From: Acestrorhynchus altus
Taxonomy: Eukaryota > Chordata > Actinopteri > Characiformes > Acestrorhynchidae
DNA length: 64,000 nucleotides
Direction of reading: 5' to 3'
Assembly: GCA_034509495.1 (NCBI GenBank)
Contig: CM067515.1
Location: 15,876,558 to 15,940,557, forward strand
This document shows positions 55,216 through 64,000 of the stretch, in pieces. The notes under the pieces were generated by a model. It was not told the origin of the DNA and searched no databases. It worked only from the letters and a program-made list of their open reading frames with translations. Numbering within the stretch: position 1 is the stretch's first letter; every line of letters begins with the position of its first letter. The position numbers and the translations under genes were made by a program.

Positions 55216-56040
55216 GCACTATGGGAGTCCTGTTTTATTTCTAGAACATATTGTTTGTGGAAGTGTATCATGACACCAACAAAGGAGATTCTTGAGGAGC
55301 TCAGAAGAAGAGTTGATTGCTCAACAGGCTGAAAAAATTTATTTGGTATCCACCAATCCACAGTCAGACAGATTGACATTCCAGCCCATTGTAACCATCC
55401 CCAGAAGTGGGCAGCCAACATGCCAAAAACAAGGTGTGTAACAGTCTTTGAGGGCAAAAGGAATCCAAGGTAATTTCCAAAGTAAAGGCCTTCCTTACAT
55501 TGGCTAATGGTAATGTTTATGAGTCCTCCATCAGAACACTGAAAATGCGTGGCAGGGTTTCAAGGAGAAATCCTCTTTAAAAGAACATTGCTGACGTCTG
55601 CAATTTGCTAAACAACACATAGACAAGCCAGAAGACTACTGGAAAAACGTTTTGTGGATGGATGAGATTAAACGACGTCTGCTGGTATAAATAGGATGTG
55701 TTATGTTAGGGAAAGGAAAACACTGCCTTCCACCATAAAAACTATATACTATCTGAAAAACATGGTGGGTGTAGTATCATGGTTAAGGTCTACTGTGCTG
55801 CATCTGGGCCAGGACAGCTTGCTATTATTGATGGAACAATTAATTCTGAATTATACAAGCAAATTCTAAAGGAAAATGTCAGGATATCAGTCTGTGAGCT
55901 GAATCTCAGGAGAATGTGGGTCATGCAGCAAGACAACGACCTTATGCACATACATTTTTTTCTATCAAAGAATGGTTAAAGAAGAATAAAGTTAGTGTTT
56001 TGGAATAGCCATGTCAAAGTCCTGTTGTTAATGCAAAATA
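55216..56040 (+). pseudogene. Tc1/mariner transposase pseudogene (family C)
   Basis: Order of motifs along the plus strand: TKEILEELRRRVDC (N-terminal), PEDYWKNVLWMDEIKRR at about 55632-55680, KHGGCSIMVKVYCAASGPGQ-like region, and VMQQDNDLMHIHFFL near 55922-55966, the degenerate D-N-D-P-K-H segment. Stops and frameshifts throughout. Confidence 0.75.
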
Positions 56041-56524
56041 AATGTTGTGGATATATCAGAAGCAAGCAGTTCATAAGAGGAAAACCAACAACATTACAGA
56101 GTTGTAGTGATTTTATATGATGGAATGGATTAAAGTTCCACCAAGCAGATCAAGCAGCTAATCAAAATTTACTGGAAGTGTTTACTTACACTCATTGCTA
56201 CAATAAATGATCTCTTTGTGTTGAGAGCCATGCTTTTACAATGGATTAGGTGCTTCAAACATCTGCACAGCATCACAGCAGGTGAGGGGTTTCTTTGTAA
56301 CAGAGAGAGTTTGCATATAGGAAGAACTTCACTGCACTCCTGCCTCCCAAAAACACATGGTATTTGAGTAAATCGCCCTTTAAGTGGGTGTAAATGGGTG
56401 TGTGTGGTACTCTACATTGGACAGGCATTTTGTCCATGAGGTACTTCTGACCCAAGATAAGCTCCGGGCCCCTTGTGGGTCACACATATTTACACTAAGC
56501 TTGTACACTAGCTTAGTATTCATG

Positions 56525-56725
56525 TCCCATCATAAACAATATGGACAAAAGTATTGGGACAACTGCTCATTCATTGTTGTTTCTGAAGTCTGTAGAGTTT
56601 TTCCTGCTTGTGTTGAAGTCATTGTCCCTACTTTTCAGGAAATAAAACTTTCTACTATATTTTGCAACATTGCCAGGGATCTGACTGCATTCAGCAACAA
56701 GAGTTTATTATTTTGTATAATAAGC
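56525..56725. mobile_element. Family A element, first half
   Basis: Starts ACAATATGGACAAAAGTATT, then GGGACAACTGCTCATTCATT and GAAATAAAACTTTCTACTAT. Best preserved start of family A in the window. Confidence 0.65.
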
Positions 56726-57119
56726 TATATTTTCTATTTGGTTATACTAAATCACAACTATAAAATGACAACAGTGCACATGCCATCAGTGTATTCATGA
56801 AAACACACAGAAAGTACAGTACATTGCTGTACTGTACAGAGACATGTTTTCTTTTCTGACACTAGAGGGAGCCAGTGCCTTCTTTTCCATTGCTCTAGGC
56901 CTATAGGGTTCTCATTCAGCCTTGCAAATACAGTGCACATGACAGTTGCACTGGATGGTTTGGACTGATTGGACTGGTGCCTCAGAAGGCTTTAACTGCT
57001 TAGATGTCTGTACACAGCTGTACTGAGGCTGTGGGAACTGTGCTTTAAAGAACACCTTTATTCTGATCTCATATATTTTGCCCACAGTCATGGGTTATTA
57101 TATGTTAATTGATTATGAA

Positions 57120-57740
57120 GTGATGTTACCTTAGACAATGGCTTGGGAACACCCACACCTGTATAATCCACAGTGTCGTGTGTGCTCGGAATACACCATA
57201 GACTAAATTCTGGACAACTTGGGCTTGATGCCACAATGTTTTATCCTGCTGGAATGTCCCATCATTGTGGGGGTACATGACGTCCACAAAGGGCAGCAAA
57301 TGCACCCATACCAGCATAGAACCAACACCAGCCTGCACAATGCATTGTTGACCACTTGGGTCCATGGCTCATTGGACCATGTCACATGTTGCCAGTCCTC
57401 TAGGGTCCAGTGATCAACCTTACAAGCCTAAGAGAGGTGGTGCTTTTGGTGCTATAGTGTTAACAGAGGCACTCTGATGGGTCTTCTGCTCCCAAATACC
57501 ACTGAGGCTAAAATGTGCTGCAGTGACCAGTGGGATATGCATGTGGGCCTCCAGCATTTAATGTGGATATGATCTTTGCCAGAGTTGCTTGTCTAGTCAC
57601 ACTTCTGATTTGAGCCAGGTGCCCCCAGTCATGATCATTAAATACATGTGAGCAGCCAATCCGCTGTCTACTGTAGTTGTGGTAATGCCATATACTGTAT
57701 GCTGTCATACACTGTTTAACCATAAGATTATGACCACTTC
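57120..57740 (-). pseudogene. Tc1-like transposase pseudogene, minus strand
   Basis: Minus-strand reading gives MYPHNDGTFQQDKTLWHQAQ and VVQNLVYGVF near 57185-57290, the D-N-A-P-C-H segment with changes. A PLSLRLVRLITGP-like region precedes it. The right end near 57720 is ACCATAAGATTATGACCAC, the terminal type shared with the MITE at 25364. Confidence 0.75.
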
Positions 57741-57869
57741 TTTCTTTCCATAATCATTGCCCATTTTATCAGCTCTTCTTACCATACAGGAGCTCTTTGT
57801 AGTTCTCTAATTACACACTGTAGTCCATCTGTTTCTCTGCATTCTTTGTTAGCCTCCTTTTACACTGTT

Positions 57870-58040
57870 CTGCAAAGGTCAGGGCCTCGCAGGACCACCA
57901 CGGAGCAGGTACTATGTGGGTCATTCTCAGCACTGCCGTGGCACTGACATGGTGGTGGTGTTTTAGTGTGTGATGCACTGGTACGAGTGGATCAGACTCT
58001 GCAGTGCCAGTGTTTTAATGTTGTAAATGATTTATAAGAT
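57870..58040. mobile_element. Family D repeat fragment
   Basis: Contains CACCACGGAGCAGGTACTAT, GTGGGTCATTCTCAGCACTG and CACTGACATGGTGGTGGTGT, the reverse-oriented counterpart of 8560-8780. Confidence 0.6.
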
Positions 58041-58044
58041 GTAA

Positions 58045-59635
58045 AGTCAGAAATAGAACTTCAGCAGTTGTTGCACAGTTTGTGTTGGTCATCCTCTAGT
58101 CCTTCATTAGTGTGCCGGGACACTGTTGGCTGGATATTTCTGGTTGGTGGAGTGTTCGTGCTCTTTTTCAGAGTTTCACTTATGTTCACCAAACTATTCT
58201 GCAGAATTAAGACATGTAATTATATTAGACATCAAAAACTGAACTGGATTTTGAATTAGTGGCGACAGTGGATATATGTGCAATGCTATAACCATGCAAT
58301 CTTTAGGAAATATTGTGGTTTTGCTGGAATGAACTTCAGGGCTGCACCAGAGCAAAAGGCCAAATGTTCTGATGTTCTAAAAACATGTTCTACCATGTTA
58401 GTTTCTGTGTTCTGCCTCAGTCATGGCAGTATTTTAGGGTTTATGAATCTGAGTGTTCAATAAAACACTGTGTTATTGGGCAGGGACACTAATGTAATAT
58501 TCTTGGTGCATTTAACCCCTTAGATACCAAAGGACATTGCCAGCAGATCCACTCTTTGTCTCAATTCTACAGGTTTTTAAGTAGGGTGAATCTTTTTCCT
58601 AGACATGTTCTCATTTTGAGATGTGAATCAGATTTCTAAGTTGTGTAAAATGTCTAGGATTTCACACTAACTTCACATTAGAGGTTACTATAGTCATCAA
58701 ACATCAAACACATCTGTTTAAGCCCTGCATCTCACCACCACTATTGATCTACGTTTACCTGAATCCATATCAACCATTGGTCAAACTGCTTCCCACCACA
58801 GATAATTGATCACAGCATAAACTGCCCACACCCAGGCATAATGTTACATAAGAGTCTTTACAGGCTTTACACCTTTTATTTGCGCACCCAAAATCTACAT
58901 TAATCCCACCCACAAGAGAAAGCTTTAGTCAAAGCAGTTGAAATTGTAAAACACAAATGTAACTTCAGGAGCATATGATGCTGTTTATACTGGAGTGCAG
59001 CTCATCCTCTCCAGACACTACTTCTCCTGTGCCAGTGTCTGCAGAAGAGGAGATCAAATATCTCCTGGACACACAGCCTGTGGATGTGTTCAGTTCCATC
59101 ACCAACTGATTTAACATCGTTAAGTCCTGATTTGCCAGGTCTTGGATGAGAACTATAAATAAGACTCTTATGAGGAGAGCATTAGAGATGTTTTAATGAA
59201 CACAGTGATGGAAAACCATCACTTTATGGAAACACTTTAACAATATATGATTGAATACATATGTACAAATGTCCACAAAAGAACAAAAGTTTAAAGTGCA
59301 TTTCAAAGTAAAAAGATTATATTCCATGTTATTTTAGAAATGTCAAGAACAACTTCCAGACTTACATTTTATAAAATAAAAAATAAAAAAACAGCATACA
59401 ATGTTTTTTATGACAGTGATATTATACTATATATCTACACAGTTCTGGCCTTCATTAACTTTCTTTTGGGAATAATTTGGACACATATGAAGCATTCTTT
59501 GCATGTGACCAATGGGTATGACCCGGGTAGGATCCTCCTCCAGTGTCAGTGTCTCCAGCAGAAATACAGCAATTCCTTAATTTTGAGAAACTCAGTTGGC
59601 CTCCCATATCTGTTTGCAGTGCTAACCGCTTTGAA
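58045..59635. other. Intron DNA, nothing firmly recognised
   Basis: No exon or clear repeat family; AT-rich. Short frames at 58068-58259 and 59340-59639 have no known domain or splice context. Confidence 0.4.
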
Positions 59636-59639
59636 TTGA

Positions 59640-60065
59640 GCTTCATGAATATGGTCAATATGTCATGACATGTGCTAACCTATCTGCGTCTAATAAGAGT
59701 CCTTGGGCCTGCTGTTAGGGGGAGCAGGTACATTAGCTTATTACAGCATAATCACTGCCAAATTACTGCAGAGTAATCATTTTCTAATAGCTATTAGTTC
59801 TGTCCCAGAGGGGGTTTGGATCATGATAAATTAAACTTCGGCATTATGCAAATGGTTGGCAATGAGATACAGAGGGAGGGCTGCTGACTGAAGGACTTTA
59901 TGAATGTGAAGGGATTCCTCCATTTGGTCCAGGGCTGTATTAAAGAAATATCCCAGCCTTGGTTTGTCGATATGACAACTTCAGTTAGGACTGATTACAG
60001 CACAGTACATTTACATATTACAGTGGGGTAAAGGTCCTCTTTTTAGGAAAACTATCTGTAAAAAT
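59640..60065. promoter_or_regulatory. Unique block, candidate conserved non-coding element
   Basis: Contains AGCTTATTACAGCATAATCA, AGAGTAATCATTTTCTAATA and TCGGCATTATGCAAATGGTT (octamer-like ATGCAAAT) followed by TTGGCAATGAG. No transposon text. Homeodomain- and POU-type words are dense. Enhancer role is inference. Confidence 0.35.
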
Positions 60066-61417
60066 AACATCTTTCTCATTGGCTCCTGGCATCATCAATT
60101 TGCACACTGGACATGTCTTTCTGCTCTCACTCACTGTCACTGTAAAGTTGAATCCCCCAGACTACCTTCACAGAGGTATGCAGTTGTAGTATATAATGGT
60201 TGGCTGCATGGCCTCAGTGTTGAAGGCTGCAAGAGCAAGTTACCATTTTATGCATTGCTGAGTGTGACTCTATGCAGGTTGAGTGCTGCAGTGTTCACAC
60301 TAGCACTACCACAAGATCTTACTGTCAGTGATTTTGAGAGCTAATATAGATAATATGCTTTTGGCAAATCATTAGCATTGAATGAAGGAATAAAAGATTA
60401 AAAAATATATCTTTTATTATATTAATTTCAAATTAATTTCACATCCAAACAATCTGTACTAACAGGCTGGACAGATGCACAGAGCTGAAGATGTAGCAGA
60501 TATTTTAAGAGAAAAGATCTAGTTTGTAATAAAACTGTAGAAACATGGTTTAATATATGATATCGCTTGCACTGCATCCCTTATATTCTTCATAAAAACA
60601 ACCCACTATCAGTCTGTCCAGAATGCAAAAAGAAGGTGGGTAAACATACACATATGTTCTGGTTTTGCCCAACATCTCCTCTTTTTGGAACAAGATTAAA
60701 AGAAAGTTTGAAAGGCTCTTCAGTTGTAGTATAGGTAGTGACTCTTGTTTTTTGTGTTGGTATGGTTACATGTGAGGTCAGTCTTACACCTTGTTAAATC
60801 CAACTTGCATGTAAATGATTGTTTATTGCTTGTAAATGTTTTTTTTTAAATAAGTGGTTTGTTGAAAGACTGCCCAGAATTAGTCTTCAGCACAATGAAA
60901 TTATAAAAAGTCTTTCTTATGGCATGTATGTGCCAGAATTAAAGATAATGTCAGACCTTTAGTGCATTTGATCTGCCTACTTTTCCAGTTTTCCACGTCA
61001 TATTGGTGAAATTATTGATAGTGCTCAGGTTTGGCCAAGACATAGTACTTCACAATGTTATTAATAAAGTGGTTAGATAAATGTATTTGTATGTGTTTGT
61101 ATGTGACAAACATGTCTATACTGTTAACCAAATGTGTATTTAATCAAGCCGTTTTTGTGCTGTTTTACAGTCTGCTGTTTATTTAGTTTAAACTTTCGGT
61201 TTAATTAACTTTACAAAAAGCTGGAAAGAGCACACAGTAAGCATTGAGTTAAGTGAGCTAAAAGTGTTTGAGAAAGTAGATTTCCTTAAATCGTTTAAGA
61301 GCACACATGAGGGAAAGTAGCCTGGGGAGAATGACTACATAATGATGGTGAGTGAGGGAATGCATGCCCAGTGTTTAATTAGATGGTGCCAGCTTAAGTG
61401 ATCTCATATTTCTGTAG
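60066..61417. other. Intron DNA with decayed LINE-like text
   Basis: 60560-60720 includes a frame resembling ...CPECKKKVGKHTHMFWFCPT..., the zinc-knuckle-like end often seen after LINE reverse transcriptase domains, in decayed form. Otherwise unassigned. Confidence 0.35.
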
Positions 61418-61560
61418 CTTCTAGCCCCGAGTGGCATAGCAGGCTAAGGCGCTAGCACTTTGATCCTATGGTTGCTGGTTCAAATCCAGGTTCAAATGCT
61501 GCCATTGTTGATATTCACTACATAGTATACAATGTGCCAAGATGTTTAATAAAGAAAATA
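61418..61560 (+). mobile_element. tRNA-derived SINE
   Basis: A-box-like GCCCCGAGTGGCATAGCAGG, then CTAAGGCGCTAGCAC, and a B-box-like GCTGGTTCAAATCCAGG. The head resembles a tRNA. The tail is short and AT-rich. Confidence 0.65.
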
Positions 61561-63167
61561 AAAAGTAGTTGTGCTTTAAATGTGCATGTGTGTCTCTATA
61601 GATGGTTTGTTTACTTATTTTATTTGCATGCTACAGAAATGTAATTTGCAGTAGTGACAGAAAACGCATTGTTATATACTTTATGATATCATAGGTTCTG
61701 TTGTTATTTATGGCTATAGCAACTGCTCAGTAATCTGGCAACCACCTGGGGTGTCATAGAAACCACAAAGTAAAAATATTTTATTGTTAGCAGCTGCATG
61801 GATGTGGGAAATCCTTAAAGGATCTAAAGCAATCAGTAAATTGCTTTTCAAGTTGAAACAGTGTATTTTTATGATGCTTTTCATTGCTTTATGCTCTTTG
61901 TGAAGGGATTACAGTGTTTACTGTATCTGATACTGTGTCTAAAGAGCAGTAATATGGGATACAGTGTGTGTGCACTTATTTTCTGTAGATAAAGAAAGTT
62001 CAGAGGCTGTAAAACTGGAAATGAACACTATCTAATAACACATCTCCAGTCAGACTGAGGTTGACTGATTTGAACCAGTTGTTTTTAATGGAAAGGCTCA
62101 GCTCACCCCAAAGGGCACTGTAGCACACCGCAAATGTTCCAAAATGGGAAAAAATACGCACGATTTGCACTTAGGGAGCGTTCAGATGGCGGTGCAGTGA
62201 GAGAAAAGTTGCTCTTTTGTGAGACGGAGGAGTGAAACTTTGGCTCCGGAGTCTGGCTTGGCCTAGATTTCTACTCTAGGGGGAAGGGGGGCCTTCATTC
62301 TTTTATTTATTTTTTATGTGGGCCTCTTGTGGCCCTGAGCCTTTGAACAGTGAAAGTTTCTCCGTTCTTTTACCCAGAGGTACCCAGATTTTCAGTAGAG
62401 AATCTCCACTGAGTGTGTAGTTTAGTCCAGGCTTACCTAGGCCTAATTCAATCTCACAACCTTTTTGGGGTTTGCTGAAATCGGGGGCAGCCAAAGTTCA
62501 GAAGTGCTCTTTCTTGGAGTTCACTCACTTAAAACAACATTGTACTAGGTATTCTTGCTCCTGAGCGCTCCTACTCTTGAGGATTGTGATTTACTTCAAT
62601 CATGCTTTCAGCACCTCCTCATGTACACGTGCATTTGTTGACAAGCTGAGAGAAGGATGTGGACTGAAGAGGTAAATTAACATTACAGGATTTTATACAA
62701 ATATGACTTGGTTTATGCCCCGCTATGCAAATCTGGAGAGAAATCTTGTGCTGCTCTACCAAAGTTCCATAGTGCAGTAGCAACATTCCAGTCTGGAGTG
62801 GGATTAACAGAAATGCTACTTTCCCAATTACAGTGATAGTGTAGCATCAACATAGCACTGAAGCTGCTATTTTAAGATAAAATCACTTAATAATGTTGCT
62901 TTAAACTGTAAAACTAGTTGCTATAGAGTGTAATTGTTTTGCAGTATGTTAGGCTTATGTTTAATATTATGTCATATTTATTTCTCTATATGTATTTTTA
63001 ATCATTTTTACTTCTAGATGAAGCGACAGAAGACTTTTTTACTGGACCAAGCACTCTTAGGAACCCCTTATAATTCATTACTGTGGCCCAGTCTCCACTT
63101 ATACTAATTGTTTCTTTCTCTGATTCAGATGTGCTGGTAGGCTGTTCCAATTTATTCTGAAAGGAAG
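61561..63167. other. Intron DNA, mostly unassigned
   Basis: A GC-richer stretch at 62150-62290 contains GGAGCGTTCAGATGGCGGTG and GAGACGGAGGAGTGAAACTT; this could be a LINE 5' end or unique sequence. No spliced exon recognised. Confidence 0.4.
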
Positions 63168-63350
63168 GTTCAGAGTGGCTTAGTACTCAGTACTTTTTTA
63201 AATGGTCTAATGTGTTAGCACTATGATCAGAGGATCGCAGGTTTGAATCTCCAGTCAAGCTGTTTGCCATGCTCTCTCTGGGTGGGAACCAGTGTGATGG
63301 TCGGCAATGGCATCTATTAGCCATTGTATGGCTTAGGCCTAAAAAATAGA
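63168..63350 (+). mobile_element. tRNA-derived SINE
   Basis: Contains AGAGTGGCTTAGTACTCAGT, GATCGCAGGTTTGAATCTCC (B-box-like), CTGTTTGCCATGCTCTCTCT and GGTCGGCAATGGCATCTATT. Same family as 47975, with a 20-bp insertion in the head. Confidence 0.7.
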
Positions 63351-63610
63351 ATGAAAATCAATGGAAGTTCAACTCATGGAAGAGCTATGTAATAATGATG
63401 CAATGTCATACTGTCATCTTTTCAAAACTGAGAAACAGTGTTGGATTAATTGCAGTTAAATAGACACCAAACAGAACCTTTCTACCCCTTGCATGCTGGA
63501 CAAGTAGAACTAAAATCTGAATTTCACCTCTGGAGACCCTGTGTGTATTGCTGAGCTGTGTCCACCCTGGAGCGACGCTGCAGAAACGCTGATTCACTCT
63601 GCACAACAAT

Positions 63611-63612
<2 letters not shown>

Positions 63613-63644
<32 letters not shown>
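63613..63644. repeat. (AC)16 microsatellite
   Basis: Pure AC run followed by ATACAC; frames through it are artefacts. Confidence 0.95.
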
Positions 63645-63650
<6 letters not shown>

Positions 63651-63892
63651 ACTCATCATTACTGCAAAACACTGGTGTCTTACATTATCAAGAGTAATAA
63701 AGCCATTAGAGATGCTTTTAATTTAAACAGAAATATAACCCTCACGGCTTTAGTGCCCATATCCTGAATTTGTGTTCTATGGGAAGTTTGTGTTTTCATA
63801 AGTCATATCTATATGACCGGTTCCCAACCTCTTATCATCCCTTAGAATTAAGTGTACTGTGTTATTACTGTTTCTTTGAGTTTGATACACAC

Positions 63893-64000
63893 TGTATCTC
63901 TAAATGTTTATGGACACCCTTCTAATGAATGTATTCAGTTACTTCAAGTTGCACCCATTGTTGATACAAATGTTCAAATGCACAGTGCTATGCAGAGCTT
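63893..64000. mobile_element. Family A element cut by the window end
   Basis: Contains TGTATTCAGTTACTTCAAGT and TGCACCCATTGTTGATACAA then CAAATGCACAGTGCTATGCA, in the same orientation as 25975-26130. Confidence 0.6.

Larger units (their letters stand above)
40778..64000 (+). other. nfic: Presumed nfic intron 1 (open at the window end)
   Basis: No frame resembling the roughly 530-bp NFI DNA-binding-domain exon (DEFHPFIEAL...) was found on the plus strand after 40777. The remaining 23 kb is therefore inferred to be a first intron holding repeats and several unique blocks listed separately. A different gene in this span cannot be excluded but none was seen. Confidence 0.55.

Noticed and set aside
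61418..61500. tRNA gene
   Set aside because: tRNA-like head without a matching acceptor stem, followed by the SINE-type tail.
40778..64000. NFI DNA-binding-domain exon
   Set aside because: Looked for DEFHPFIEAL and following residues in plus-strand frames; none was found. It must lie beyond the window.

Overview
The window is vertebrate genomic DNA, almost certainly from a teleost fish and probably an otophysan (characin- or catfish-like). The evidence is long introns with GT/AG junctions, dense Tc1/mariner remnants, tRNA-derived SINEs, hAT-type and foldback MITEs, a solo LTR, and many AT-rich microsatellites and minisatellites. There are no bacterial operons. All calls come from reading the sequence; no alignment was run, so species and ohnolog (a/b copy) assignments are open.

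Three protein-coding genes are recognised, all on the plus strand. (1) At 2269-2375 and 3471-3525 lie the last two coding exons of a casein kinase 1 gamma gene, most likely csnk1g2. They encode the C-terminal tail ending in the CCCFFKRRKRK membrane anchor. (2) Nine coding exons from 11160 to 24302, plus a small terminal exon near 25042, form mfsd12. It is a predicted 457-residue, 12-helix MFS protein of lysosomes and melanosomes with a conserved dileucine-type sorting motif. All internal splice phases close. (3) At 40679-40777 a 33-codon first exon (ending KWQLCYDMTAKTWWM, phase 0, GTAAGT donor) matches the alternative N-terminus of nuclear factor I proteins. NFIC is the best member, because human NFIC, MFSD12 and CSNK1G2 all lie on 19p13.3. 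The DNA-binding-domain exon is not in the window, so the last 23 kb would be nfic intron 1.

Layout: 1-4.1 kb csnk1g2 tail and 3' UTR; 4.3-10.5 kb repeat-rich intergenic DNA; 10.5-26 kb mfsd12, whose 5' flank and intron 1 are packed with tandem repeats; 26-40 kb intergenic DNA with transposon remnants, a solo LTR with a perfect target-site duplication, and a GC-richer unique block near 30.7 kb that looks like a conserved non-coding element; 40.1-40.7 kb a perfect triplication of a 176-bp unit ending just before the nfic start codon; 40.8-64 kb presumed nfic intron with more repeats and several unique stretches that may be regulatory.

The most unusual points are the identical 176-bp triplication upstream of the nfic first exon, the GC-rich minisatellite running almost to the mfsd12 start codon, a CATGTG/TGACGT pair in the mfsd12 promoter, and the inverted (ATACT)n/(AGTAT)n pair in mfsd12 intron 1. 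No wholly new biological system was found. These are lineage-specific structural features around known genes.
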